64,000 nucleotides of DNA from Flavobacterium album (GTDB lineage: Bacteria; Bacteroidota; Bacteroidia; Flavobacteriales; Flavobacteriaceae). Under the pieces are notes generated by a model, which ran no database searches, was not told the origin of the DNA, and saw only the letters and a program-made list of their open reading frames with translations. The stretch lies in the NCBI RefSeq assembly GCF_003096035.1, contig NZ_CP029186.1, forward strand, positions 1-64,000. The letters run 5' to 3'. The position numbers were made by a program, and so were the translations under genes. This document shows positions 26,501 to 33,263 of this stretch, one piece after another; the stretch's first letter is position 1; each line of letters begins with the position of its first letter.

Positions 26501-26852
26501 AGGGAACGTCATCGGCAGAATGATACGTCAGCCTTTTGGCTACACCGCCGGTAGCAGGAAGCACGAACACATCTTTGTTACCATAACGTGTTGAGGAGAA
26601 AGCGATCTGTTTGCCATTGTTGCTCCACACAGGGTCAGCATCATAAGCCTCATGTATCGTAAGGCGTAGCGCCTGGCCACCGGATGCAGGTACTGTAAAA
26701 ATATCTCCCTGGTAAGAAAAAGCGATTTGCGAACCATCCGGGGATATTACTGCATTACGAAGCCACTTAGGCGTATTATCAATACTTTGCGGTGCCTGCG
26801 GGTAGAGATTTGAAAAAACAGCCAGCATAGCAAACAGGGTAAATCTACTCAT
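23568..26852 (-). CDS. Tricorn-type protease (S41 family) with beta-propeller
   Basis: The 1094-residue secreted protein (ATG at 26852 chosen because it opens a signal peptide ending near YPQA) has the tricorn layout. WD40/PD40-type propeller blades, with repeated SPDG and SPDDK turns, cover about residues 25-560. A very charged Lys/Asp linker lies near 570-605. A helical C1 domain, a PDZ domain (about 755-840) and the C2/S41 catalytic domain follow. The nucleophile region reads EGNYSDAH, where Ser is the expected active-site residue, preceded by VDTRFNGGGW. Family members degrade peptides after larger proteases have acted. It is expressed alone from a strong promoter divergent from a DUF2807 gene. 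Confidence 0.93.
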   Translation of the reverse strand: MSRFTLFAMLAVFSNLYPQAPQSIDNTPKWLRNAVISPDGSQIAFSYQGDIFTVPASGGQALRLTIHEAYDADPVWSNNGKQIAFSSTRYGNKDVFVLPATGGVAKRLTYHSADDVPSDFSPSDDKVIFASSRLDDVATVIFPSAVLPELYEIAVNGGMEKRIIATPAEMAVFSNDGNWLFFHDRKGYEDPWRKHHTSSVTRDLWLYNIKDKQYFPVTESTTEERNPVFGNNNEYFFLSERSGSFNVWKASLVANKESNAQQVTNFAKHPVRFLSRSANGTLCYTWDGEIYTQPAGGQPQKVAIAIQSDERYNEKVVEAIKADAQEFAISPNGKEAAVIVHGEVFVVSIEFGVTKRITDTPEQERNIQFSPDGKSLLYSGERGGCWNLYESSIVNKDEKYMFDASEIKETLLVNSGKESFQGQYSPDGKEIAFLEERTTVRVFNKASGKSRTVLEGKYNYSYTDGDQYFTWSPDSKWLLVTYLAYQRWNTDIGLVNVNDGKMPINLSQSGYNNQQPKFGMDGSMVYWASDKEGYRSHGSWGSESDVYAIFLTEDAHKKFQLNKAEYALWKEQEDAKKDKDKDKGDNDKKDKDKKDKGDDKADEKKPVKPIRIDFEGLQDRKEKLTIHSSKLSDFVVDKDGENIYYLTRFEEENNLWRTKFREKETKLFVNLNSGDSKLEMDKKEENLFLIEKGGKLAKISVKEGKKENVNFSSEMNLNQTAERAYMFEHAWRQFKKKFYLADLHGIDWDFYKKEYAKFLPYINNSVDFADLLGEMLGESNASHTGGRYRPKPLPTNDMTASLGVYLDNSYTGNGVRIAEVLDKSPMHKTKQKIKAGVIIEAIDGVKITPAQNYYALLNRKADKKTQVSLFDEQAGKRWNEVVEPITLSKENGLAYERWVKNREKDVERLSGGRIGYVHVEGMNSESFRTVFEKALGKYHECEALIVDTRFNGGGWLHDDLATFLSGKPYMTFEPRGQKMGSEPLFKWQKPSAVLISEGNYSDAHMFPYTYKALGIGKLIGMPVPGTGTAVWWEKMIDGSTVFGIPQIGMRTVAEDRLMENFQLEPDVKVKNEPGKTNIGEDQQLKKAVEELLKK

Positions 26853-26872
26853 AGTGTTGTGTTTTATTTGAA

Positions 26873-26903
26873 CAAATATATGTCCTTTTGAGTGCGCAGC
26901 CAA
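26873..26903 (-). promoter_or_regulatory. Promoter of the tricorn-type protease gene
   Basis: The - strand has TTG (26901-26903), a 20-nt spacer and TATATTTG (26873-26880), matching the Bacteroidota consensus. The start codon lies 20 nt further on. Confidence 0.75.
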
Positions 26904-26961
26904 TTATTCTTCCCAATTCAATTTGCAGGTTCAAAACATAAGCCTGCATAGGTGTTTTTTA

Positions 26962-26969
26962 TATATTTG
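26962..26969 (+). promoter_or_regulatory. -7 element upstream of the second DUF2807 gene
   Basis: TATATTTG fully matches TAnnTTTG and lies 27 nt before the ATG at 26997. No TTG is found at the right -33 distance. Confidence 0.5.
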
Positions 26970-26996
26970 CCTCAACCAATAAACGTCCGAATTCTA

Positions 26997-27830
26997 ATGA
27001 AAAAATTTCTTCCGGTGGTAATAGCGCTGCTTTTTGCCACAACCGCATTCGCGCAAAAAAGAGAAAAAATAAAAGGATCCAAAACGGTAACCGTAACCCA
27101 AAAGGAAGTCCAGGCTTTTGAAAACCTTGAGGTGGAAGACAACCTTGAAGTATTCCTTGTAAAGGGTGAAAACCAAGCGCTGGAAATAGAGGCCGACGAC
27201 AACCTGCATGAGGCTATAATGGCCGAAGTGAAAGGCGGTACCCTGCGCATCTACACCTCAAAGGAAATAACAGGAGCCAAAAAACTGAGCGTAAGAGTTA
27301 TCTATAACGATAATCTAAAGTCGGTTACTGTAAAACACGAGACGGTACTGAACGCGCTCACTGACCTTGAAGTGCCTTCCATTACCATAAAAGCGCTGGA
27401 CTTTGCCAAATGCTTTTTGAATGTGAAAGCAGGCAGCTTTACACTTCAAATGAACGACAAGACCAAAGGTGAACTGAACCTGAAGGCGGAGACTTCTGTA
27501 GTGGAACTGAGCAAAAATGCGGAATTGAAAGCCCTGATTGCCAGCCCTGCTGTGAAATTCGACATGTACCAGAAAACGAAAGCTGTTATTGAAGGCGATG
27601 CTGCCAATGTGCAATTGCGGGTAGACAACAACGCTTCCTTTACAGGGAAAAAATTCACGGCAAAAACCATGGAGCTTACCGCGGAAGGCTACACTACCAC
27701 CAATGTAATGGTGACCGACCTGATAAGCATTTCGGCTTCGGGGAAATCGGAAACGGAATTATTCGGGAAGCCGAAAGTAGAGGTTAAGAATTTTGCCGAC
27801 AGCGCGGTTCTTTATAAGAAGGAGCAGTAG
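26997..27830 (+). CDS. Secreted DUF2807 (head-GIN) protein
   Basis: The 277-residue protein starts at ATG 26997, which gives a signal peptide cleaved near TAFAQ. An in-frame upstream ATG at 26952 would put 15 extra residues before the signal. The DUF2807 domain opens with the FENLEVEDNLEVFLVKGE strand pair and contains the conserved EADDNLHEAIMAEVKGG, closely like the lipoprotein at 22183-22920. Unlike that paralogue it has no lipobox and no Ser/Gly-rich turns. The role is unknown. It diverges from the tricorn-type protease. Confidence 0.88.
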   Translation: MKKFLPVVIALLFATTAFAQKREKIKGSKTVTVTQKEVQAFENLEVEDNLEVFLVKGENQALEIEADDNLHEAIMAEVKGGTLRIYTSKEITGAKKLSVRVIYNDNLKSVTVKHETVLNALTDLEVPSITIKALDFAKCFLNVKAGSFTLQMNDKTKGELNLKAETSVVELSKNAELKALIASPAVKFDMYQKTKAVIEGDAANVQLRVDNNASFTGKKFTAKTMELTAEGYTTTNVMVTDLISISASGKSETELFGKPKVEVKNFADSAVLYKKEQ

Positions 27831-27831
27831 G

Positions 27832-27963
27832 TTTTTAGTCGGAGGTTGGAAGTCCGATGATGACAGAAATCGTATAAAAAAAGAAGCAGTACATTTAAAA
27901 TGTGTACTGCTTTTTTTTATTTATCCGGCGCTGTCATCCGACTTCGGACTTCCTACCTAAAAA
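27832..27963. repeat. Long imperfect inverted repeat around a terminator
   Basis: The left arm (27832-27866) includes GGAAGTCCGA and GATGACAG. It is matched by the inverted right arm 27931-27963, which includes CTGTCATC and TCGGACTTCC. It is a MITE-like palindrome nested around the terminator at 27877-27918. Confidence 0.7.
27877..27918. terminator. Bidirectional terminator between DUF2807 and trxB
   Basis: AAGCAGTACA (27884-27893) pairs with TGTACTGCTT (27903-27912). There is an A-run on the left and eight T on the right, so it works for both convergent genes. Confidence 0.88.
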
Positions 27964-27966
27964 TTC

Positions 27967-28920
27967 TTAATGGCTCTCCAGAGTCGCTAAGTAACGCTCT
28001 GCATCTAATGCGGCCATACATCCTGAACCCGCGGCGGTAATGGCCTGGCGGTATTCTTTGTCCTGTACGTCGCCGGAAGCGAACACTCCAGGAAGGTTGG
28101 TTTTGGTCGACTTGCCCTGAGTAATCAGGTAACCGGTCTCATCCATATCCAGCTGGCCTTTGAAGATGTCGGTATTTGGCTTATGCCCAATAGCAATGAA
28201 CAGTCCTGTAATAGCTATTTCCTGTTTTTCGCCTGTAACATTATTTACGATCCGAAGGCCTTCCACCACCTGGTCGCCGATAACCTCATCCACTTCGCTG
28301 TTGTAAAGCACTTTAAGGTTGGCTGTATTCGCAACGCGGTGCTGCATTGCCTTGGATGCCCTCATGACATCCTTGCGCACAAGCATAGTAACGCTTTTGC
28401 AGATATTGGAAAGGTAGGTAGCTTCTTCGGCTGCGGTATCCCCTGCCCCTACGATCGCTACATCCTGGTTGCGGTAAAAGAAACCGTCGCACACTGCACA
28501 GGCCGAAACGCCACCACCTCTTAGGCGCTGCTCGCTTGGAAGGCCAAGGTATTTTGCCGTAGCCCCTGTAGAGATAATTACTGTGTGTGCATGCACTTCT
28601 TTATTACCGTCTATGATCACTTTGTGCCATCCGCCCGGTTCTTTGCTAAACTCAACTGCTGTAGCCATACCGATGCGTACTTGTGTACCGAAACGCTCAG
28701 CCTGCTGCTGCAGCTGCACCATCATGGTAGGCCCGTCGATACCTTCAGGGTAACCCGGAAAGTTGTCAACTTCGGTCGTTGTGGTAAGCTGGCCCCCAGG
28801 CTCCATACCGGTATATAATACAGGGTTCATATCGGCCCGCGCTGCGTAGATCGCTGCGGTATAGCCCGCAGGCCCTGAACCGATGATAAGGCATTTTATC
28901 TTTTCTATAGTATCTGACAT
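27967..28920 (-). CDS. trxB: Thioredoxin reductase (NADPH)
   Basis: TrxB is the FAD enzyme that reduces thioredoxin with NADPH in the cytoplasm. The 317-residue protein has the N-terminal FAD motif GSGPAGYTAAIYAARA, the redox-active CAVCDG (about residues 137-142), the NADPH motif GAGDTAAEEA, and the C-terminal FAD signature FASGDVQDKEYRQAITAAGSGCMAA (split here by interpretation). Length is standard. It is a single gene with a -7 element TACATTTG 28 nt upstream of its start. Confidence 0.96.
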   Translation of the reverse strand: MSDTIEKIKCLIIGSGPAGYTAAIYAARADMNPVLYTGMEPGGQLTTTTEVDNFPGYPEGIDGPTMMVQLQQQAERFGTQVRIGMATAVEFSKEPGGWHKVIIDGNKEVHAHTVIISTGATAKYLGLPSEQRLRGGGVSACAVCDGFFYRNQDVAIVGAGDTAAEEATYLSNICKSVTMLVRKDVMRASKAMQHRVANTANLKVLYNSEVDEVIGDQVVEGLRIVNNVTGEKQEIAITGLFIAIGHKPNTDIFKGQLDMDETGYLITQGKSTKTNLPGVFASGDVQDKEYRQAITAAGSGCMAALDAERYLATLESH

Positions 28921-28948
28921 GATTATATTATGCTGATTAAATGGTACG

Positions 28949-28956
28949 CAAATGTA
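28949..28956 (-). promoter_or_regulatory. -7 element of the trxB promoter
   Basis: The - strand reads TACATTTG, a full match to TAnnTTTG. The -33 region is T-rich but has no TTG. Confidence 0.55.
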
Positions 28957-29170
28957 ACATTAAATTAAAAAACCTGCTACAGATACTTATTAGTTTTACT
29001 TATGAGAAAATAACTTTACGTAATGATTGTGTTATAAAGGGGTTTGTAGGCAAAATGCTAATAAAACATTAAATGTGCTAAAGTTTTATTAAGGCGTTTC
29101 CTCACAAAAAAACGTATCGCTAATTTTAGGGAAGATTAATAACCTAACGACTAACTAAAAATATAAAGCT

Positions 29171-29374
29171 ATGTACATTTCTATCTTCAGGACACTTTAC
29201 AAAAATGTTACCGACAACGAAAGAATCGAACGTTTACTGAGGCGCAACAACATTTCATTCGAAAAAACACTCAATGAAAAAGGCTCACGTTATAAAATTG
29301 CCTATGATAATGAAGAGACGTTGTCTACTTTCAGGAAAAATCTGAGGACTATGTACCCTCAGATATGTTTGTAA
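29171..29374 (+). CDS. Small conserved-looking protein, function unknown
   Basis: The 67-residue, basic, soluble protein has no signal peptide or membrane segment. Its composition (helix-strand pattern with ERIERLLRRNNISFEKTL and a C-terminal FRKNLRTMYPQ) looks like a real folded small domain. The gene is followed at the right distance by an intrinsic terminator and preceded by about 250 bp of leader, which supports expression. I do not recognise a family. Confidence 0.7.
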   Translation: MYISIFRTLYKNVTDNERIERLLRRNNISFEKTLNEKGSRYKIAYDNEETLSTFRKNLRTMYPQICL

Positions 29375-29398
29375 CAAATCATCGTGGTATACTATAAG

Positions 29399-29424
29399 AT
29401 CCTCCTGTATCCGGGAGGATTTTT
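29399..29424 (+). terminator. Terminator of the 67-residue protein gene
   Basis: ATCCTCC (29399-29405) pairs with GGAGGAT (29414-29420) and runs into TTTT, 24 nt after the stop. Confidence 0.85.
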
Positions 29425-29490
29425 GTTGAAGTGCAATCCCGATAATTATCGAAATAACCTTCCTGCACCGGCGGGACGCAAATTAATATA

Positions 29491-29521
29491 AAAAAAGCCG
29501 AACATTGCTGTTCAGCTTTTT
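29491..29521 (-). terminator. Terminator of the tRNA-Pro gene
   Basis: AAGC-CGAACA and TGTTC-AGCTT form a near-perfect stem with a 4-nt loop directly next to the tRNA 3' end. On the - strand it is followed by six T. Confidence 0.8.
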
Positions 29522-29522
29522 G

Positions 29523-29597
29523 TCGGGGTGGCAGGATTCGAACCTGCGACCTCCTGGTCCCAAACCAGGCGCGATGACCGGGCTACGCTACACCCCG
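29523..29597 (-). tRNA. tRNA-Pro (anticodon TGG)
   Basis: On the - strand the acceptor arms are CGGGGTG and CACCCCG with discriminator A. The anticodon stem is CCTGG/CCAGG with loop TTTGGGA, giving anticodon TGG, which reads CCN proline codons. The T arm contains GGTTCGAATCC. The 3' CCA is not encoded and must be added after transcription. Confidence 0.95.
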
Positions 29598-29756
29598 AAT
29601 ATCTCTCAATTAGAGGATGCAAAGATACTATTAAAAATGATTTCTCAAAACATAACAGGGGTTTTTATTTCACAAATAAATATGCTTAGATTTTTGATTT
29701 CATAAAACTTTAAAAACAACGTTTTGTATATTTAACTTCCTAAAAAAACCATCATT

Positions 29757-29864
29757 ATAAAAAAAATTCTCTTTGCCATCCTATTCTCAGGATGCTTGTC
29801 CGGCCTGCATGCGCAGGGCATCGTTTATCAGGAAATAAATCTGAAGTTTGCCATAGTAAAATGA
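29757..29864 (+). pseudogene. Start-less signal-peptide ORF remnant
   Basis: This frame reads a lysine pair, a hydrophobic core ending LSGLHAQ, a short tail and a TGA, exactly like a flavobacterial secreted-protein N-terminus. There is no ATG, GTG or TTG before it, only ATC-ATT-ATA after an in-frame stop at 29733. At 35 codons it is probably the decayed 5' end of a lost gene, although a rare ATT start is conceivable. It is followed by the 29882 terminator. The rest of the 332-bp interval 29598-29929 is AT-rich with no other feature seen. Confidence 0.5.
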
Positions 29865-29881
29865 GCAACTATAATATATGG

Positions 29882-29911
29882 AAGGGGCCGCCTAATATTA
29901 AGCGGCCCCTT
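29882..29911. terminator. Strong hairpin terminator, both orientations
   Basis: A perfect 10-bp stem, AAGGGGCCGC / GCGGCCCCTT, has a 10-nt loop. It lies 18 nt past the stop of the - strand lipoprotein gene and 17 nt past the remnant's stop. The T-tract is weak on both sides. Confidence 0.75.
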
Positions 29912-29929
29912 TAATTTATTAAATATCCG

Positions 29930-30451
29930 TTACTTTTTGGCAACGAACTTCATGATCATATCAGGCTCTGATTTCATCTGGATATCAAGCTTGTCGTCTG
30001 TAAGAGTCAGCACATTTACTTCCTCTTTTTTATCCTTTTCAGTGTCGGCAGCCATTGTAAGGGTTTTACCATCATCACTAATGCTCCATGTACCTTCGGT
30101 TGTTATGTCTTTTGTATCTTTTATCGTCATGGCGAACCTGCCATCGGCTTTGAATTCATAGATCATGTTGCCCTTCACTTTAGCCATAGTTTCAGCCATC
30201 TTCTTTTTCATTTCCTCCTGCTTTTCTTTCGGCTCTTTAGCGATCATTGCTGTAGGGTCCATCTCCTCGATTATCCATGTCTTAGTGATCATGGTTTTGG
30301 CATCAGCTGCAGGGGTTTCTTCCGTTTTGGCTTCTTCCGTTTTGGCAGCAGCTTCAGTTCCTTCTTTTGCAGCATCGCCTTCTTTCTTTTCGCCGCAAGA
30401 TGCTAACATCAGAGTTACAGCAAGTGCAAGCATTAAATTTTTAAATTTCAT
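29930..30451 (-). CDS. Lipocalin-like lipoprotein
   Basis: The 173-residue protein has a lipobox LASC (Cys19). A low-complexity Ala/Glu/Lys linker (about residues 22-50) follows, then a small beta domain. Its pattern (KTWIIEEMDP, a helix, then MIYEFKADGRFAM, TEGTWSISDDGKTLTM, VNVLTLTDDKLDI) is typical of lipocalin-like domains in Bacteroidota lipoproteins. It is probably anchored in the outer membrane or at the periplasmic face. The ligand is unknown. The gene is monocistronic. Confidence 0.85.
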   Translation of the reverse strand: MKFKNLMLALAVTLMLASCGEKKEGDAAKEGTEAAAKTEEAKTEETPAADAKTMITKTWIIEEMDPTAMIAKEPKEKQEEMKKKMAETMAKVKGNMIYEFKADGRFAMTIKDTKDITTEGTWSISDDGKTLTMAADTEKDKKEEVNVLTLTDDKLDIQMKSEPDMIMKFVAKK

Positions 30452-30558
30452 AAAGTTATATATTGGTTAAGCCACAAATAAAATAAAAATTTTCATACAA
30501 AACATTTAGACAACGTTGTTTTTTAACTCTTTTTAACAGATATTATCATACCAACATT

Positions 30559-30588
30559 GCAATCTGTCGCAATGTGTCGCAATCTGCC
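30559..30588 (+). repeat. Three tandem copies of a 10-bp unit
   Basis: GCAATCTGTC, GCAATGTGTC and GCAATCTGCC follow one another directly, 94 nt upstream of the VOC gene and near its presumed promoter (TAAATTTG at 30635-30642). Confidence 0.8.
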
Positions 30589-30681
30589 CGCCTGGTTGTC
30601 GGGTTTGCCCCGCTTCGTTCACCCTGTAATATTCTAAATTTGTATAGATCATTCAGGACAAACAACTTAAAACCCATCGTT

Positions 30682-31134
30682 ATGCAAAAAATAATGCCTT
30701 TTTTATGGCTCGATGCCAATCTCAATGAAGTGGTAGACTATTATACCTCCATCTTTAAAAGCTCGAAGGTGACCAGCTCGAACAAAACGCCCGATGGTAA
30801 TCTGATGACCGCCTCTATAGAAATAGAAGAACAGCCGTTTATGCTGCTCAGTGGCGGAACCCATTTTAAATTCAATGAATCGGTATCCTTTATGGTGCGC
30901 TGCGAAACACAGCAGGAAGTCGATCATTACTGGAACAGCCTTACTGCCGACGGCGGCCAGGAAAGCATGTGCGGATGGCTGAAGGACAAGTACGGGCTTT
31001 CATGGCAGATAACACCAACCGTGCTCCTGGACCTGATGTCGGCGGGTGGTGAAGGCGGCCAGAGGGTAATGCAGGCCATGATGCAGATGCGGAAAATAGA
31101 CATTGCTAAAATTGAAGAAGCCTATAATTGGTAA
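30682..31134 (+). CDS. VOC-family protein (PhnB-like)
   Basis: The 150-residue protein belongs to the vicinal-oxygen-chelate superfamily in the PhnB/3-demethylubiquinone-methyltransferase-like group. It starts with QKIMPFLWLDANLNEVVDYYTSIF and has the middle motif FMLLSGG. The segment QQEVDHYWNSLTADGG with CGWLKDKYGLSWQI is highly characteristic. The ATG at 30682 is chosen because it opens the domain; the frame extends upstream without similarity. Despite the family name, enzymatic activity is unproven. A TAAATTTG -7 element lies 40 nt upstream. Confidence 0.9.
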   Translation: MQKIMPFLWLDANLNEVVDYYTSIFKSSKVTSSNKTPDGNLMTASIEIEEQPFMLLSGGTHFKFNESVSFMVRCETQQEVDHYWNSLTADGGQESMCGWLKDKYGLSWQITPTVLLDLMSAGGEGGQRVMQAMMQMRKIDIAKIEEAYNW

Positions 31135-31157
31135 TCTTAATAAAAGGCTATAGGAAT

Positions 31158-31235
31158 GTGTCATTCTGACGAAGGAAGAATCTCTTTTGAATCAATAATT
31201 GAGATTAATTCCGCAAGCTACGTTCAGAATGACAC
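31158..31235. repeat. 78-bp MITE-like palindrome
   Basis: The ends GTGTCATTCTGA and TTCAGAATGACAC form inverted repeats with inner arms GAATCTC and GAGATT. It is non-coding. Together with the next repeat it fills most of the 334-bp gap 31135-31468. Confidence 0.8.
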
Positions 31236-31294
31236 GTTTTCTAAAGTTAGAGTTAAATCTATATAAATGTCATTCTACAATTTGCAGGTTTTAT

Positions 31295-31414
31295 TTTCAC
31301 GCAAAGGCGCAAATCCGCTAAGACTCATGCCGAATTTAGGGCGTAAAAGCCGCAAAGCATTGCTTAGTGATGTTTAGAGTGCCTAGCTTTGCGTCTTAGC
31401 GACTTTGCGTGAAA
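31295..31414. repeat. 120-bp palindromic intergenic repeat
   Basis: TTTCACGCAAAG (31295-31306) is inverted as CTTTGCGTGAAA (31403-31414), and CGCTAAGAC is inverted as GTCTTAGCG further in. The arms are perfect and no ORF is present. Confidence 0.85.
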
Positions 31415-31468
31415 TTCAATTTAATCTGCGCGAAAATAAAATTGGTTCAACTATATCTATACCATAGC

Positions 31469-31840
31469 ATGGACAAGCCAAAAGACATCGACGACTACAT
31501 AGCCGGATTTCCTGAGGAGGTGCAAAAGCTATTACAGGAAGTCCGGGAAACGGTGCAAAGCACAGCGCCCGATGCTACAGAAAAGATAAGCTACGGCATG
31601 CCTACCTTTGCCCTCAATGGCAACCTGGTTTATTTTGCTGCTTTTAAGAACCATATCGGTTTTTATGCGCTACCATCGGGCACAAAAGCATTCCGGGAAG
31701 AACTGGCAACATACAAGACAGGCAAGGGGTCTATACAGTTTCCGTTCGACAGGCCGCTGCCTTTAAAGCTGATACAACAGATCGTAAAGTTCAGGATTGC
31801 TGAAAATGAGGAAAAGGCAAAGCTAAAGAAGAAAAAGTGA
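31469..31840 (+). CDS. DUF1801 protein (YdhG/iron-chaperone-like)
   Basis: The 123-residue protein matches DUF1801. It has an N-terminal IDDYIAGFPEEVQKLLQEVRETV helix, then the hallmark EKISYGMPTFALNGNLVYFAAFKNHIGFY (quoted in parts: EKISYGMP, NLVYFAAFKNHIGFY), and a C-terminal GSIQFPFDRPLPLKLI. The ATG at 31469 is preferred over an upstream in-frame ATG at 31409, which lies inside the palindromic repeat. Family members resemble frataxin-like folds, but the role here is unknown. Confidence 0.9.
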   Translation: MDKPKDIDDYIAGFPEEVQKLLQEVRETVQSTAPDATEKISYGMPTFALNGNLVYFAAFKNHIGFYALPSGTKAFREELATYKTGKGSIQFPFDRPLPLKLIQQIVKFRIAENEEKAKLKKKK

Positions 31841-31994
31841 ACAGCCTTGGCAAGCGCTTCATCACTTATAAATAGCTTTTATCAACTGGTTAAAGTAACA
31901 CCTTCACAATAAGAACTTTCCGAAACGATAACATAACCTAAACTAAATATTAGATAAGTGCGGATTACTTATTTTTGGCCAAAATGTCCCAAAC

Positions 31995-32372
31995 GTGAAA
32001 AAGAAAACTTTTCGCAGGCTCGAAATTCTGCTCCATGTACTTACCTCTGTCATATTGCTGCTAAAAGGATATGCCGAAGTTGTAAAACACTTATATTTTC
32101 CCGGATGTATCTTATTAGGGCTCGGCATTATCGTTCTGTCCATTACTTTTTTTTGGAGGAAGCTGAACATAAAGCCAAAACAGGCCCGTATCATGTGCTA
32201 TTACATTGAAGCCCCGGCCCTGTTCTTAACCGCGTATGTACTCTACCTCGAAAAAAATGAATCGTTGCCACATATATTCCTGCTGGCCGGCATGCTTTAT
32301 CCCATGCTGGGATTCATCTCTTCGAAGAAATTTAAAAGGATAAATAAATCTTTAGACACTTCCCGCAGATAA
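31995..32372 (+). CDS. Small four-helix membrane protein, function unknown
   Basis: The 125-residue protein starts with GTG at 31995 (followed by three basic codons). It has four predicted membrane helices at about residues 8-24, 33-53, 66-84 and 91-108, with positively charged ends. No family is recognised. A full -7 match, TATTTTTG (31970-31977), lies 17 nt before the GTG, which supports this start. It is convergent with, and 3 nt from, the next gene. Confidence 0.75.
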   Translation: MKKKTFRRLEILLHVLTSVILLLKGYAEVVKHLYFPGCILLGLGIIVLSITFFWRKLNIKPKQARIMCYYIEAPALFLTAYVLYLEKNESLPHIFLLAGMLYPMLGFISSKKFKRINKSLDTSRR

Positions 32373-32375
32373 GCA

Positions 32376-33128
32376 TTAGGGAATTACATGGAAACCTGCA
32401 ATTTTAGGCTTATCATCATTATCTAAAAAGATTACCTCCCATTCCAATTTCTTTTTGCCGGAAGATAACGTAGTATAGTAAAACCGGATTACTTTTAATC
32501 CCTCTTCTGTATCAAATTCAAAACCATCATCTTCAATCTTTCGTACTCCTTCAATGGCTTCAGAAAATTTTTTACGATCGTCGTTAAAAGCACTATCGTC
32601 GTCTGGCATGGGGATATAGGCCGGATCTGTTAAGCTGTAAAATCCTTTATGGTTACCGGCAATATAAAATCCTACAGCTGAACGTGCAATCTTCAGATAA
32701 GGGTCTATTTTTTCCAGATCATGCACTTTATATGTTATTGTTTCCGTTTTGAATATAGAGTTTACAGTAATGTCTATAATCCGGATATCTTTTTTTTCTT
32801 TTTCATTAAAACTCCTGAATATTATTACAGCCGCTTTGGATGCAATGAAAGAAGGGGAATACGGTTTTTTTGTATCAAGATTGAGATTGTCTATTTTAAT
32901 GCTATAAGTATCATTCCCGGCCCGGCTTTTTCCATTTGGTAAAGAAACAGGCAAAACCCTGACTTTATAATTTGAAGCAATTTCCTCTAAAGGGTCTGTG
33001 ACAGCTTTAACAGTAGTTTTAGCAGCTATTACTTTGGTCTCAGGAGAAGTTTGTTCATTATTACTTTTCCTGCATCCGATCAAAAGAACGAAGCAAAGTA
33101 GTATGCTTAAATTTTGTATACTCTCCAT
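32376..33128 (-). CDS. Lipoprotein of unknown function
   Basis: The 250-residue protein begins with a lipoprotein signal (hydrophobic SILLCFVLLIGC, Cys19) followed by a polar linker. A predicted beta-rich domain comes next, then a C-terminal region with FYYTTLSSGKKKLEWEVIFLDN. No family is recognised. Its ATG directly follows the TAG of a truncated frame (33129-33254), so it was probably the second gene of an operon whose first gene has been lost. It has no promoter of its own that I can see. Confidence 0.75.
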   Translation of the reverse strand: MESIQNLSILLCFVLLIGCRKSNNEQTSPETKVIAAKTTVKAVTDPLEEIASNYKVRVLPVSLPNGKSRAGNDTYSIKIDNLNLDTKKPYSPSFIASKAAVIIFRSFNEKEKKDIRIIDITVNSIFKTETITYKVHDLEKIDPYLKIARSAVGFYIAGNHKGFYSLTDPAYIPMPDDDSAFNDDRKKFSEAIEGVRKIEDDGFEFDTEEGLKVIRFYYTTLSSGKKKLEWEVIFLDNDDKPKIAGFHVIP

Positions 33129-33254
33129 CTATTTATTTTTGATGCATGCACTTCCGTCCGTGGTAAGAACAATATCATGCTGACAATTCTTTTTAATATT
33201 ATCTAAAACTAATTCCCAATCAATATTAAGTTCCAGGTCAGCTGCTTCGTTTTC
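33129..33254 (-). pseudogene. Truncated 3' end of a lost gene
   Basis: Immediately upstream of the lipoprotein gene and in the same orientation lies an open frame of 41 codons ending in TAG. It has coding-like composition (reads ENEAADLELNIDWELVLDN near its start). It has no start codon, is preceded by an in-frame TAA at 33255-33257, and ends 10 nt short of the stop of the giant gene. It looks like the C-terminal remnant of a gene removed by a deletion or insertion at the edge of the T9SS array. Confidence 0.55.
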
Positions 33255-33263
33255 TTATGTCAA

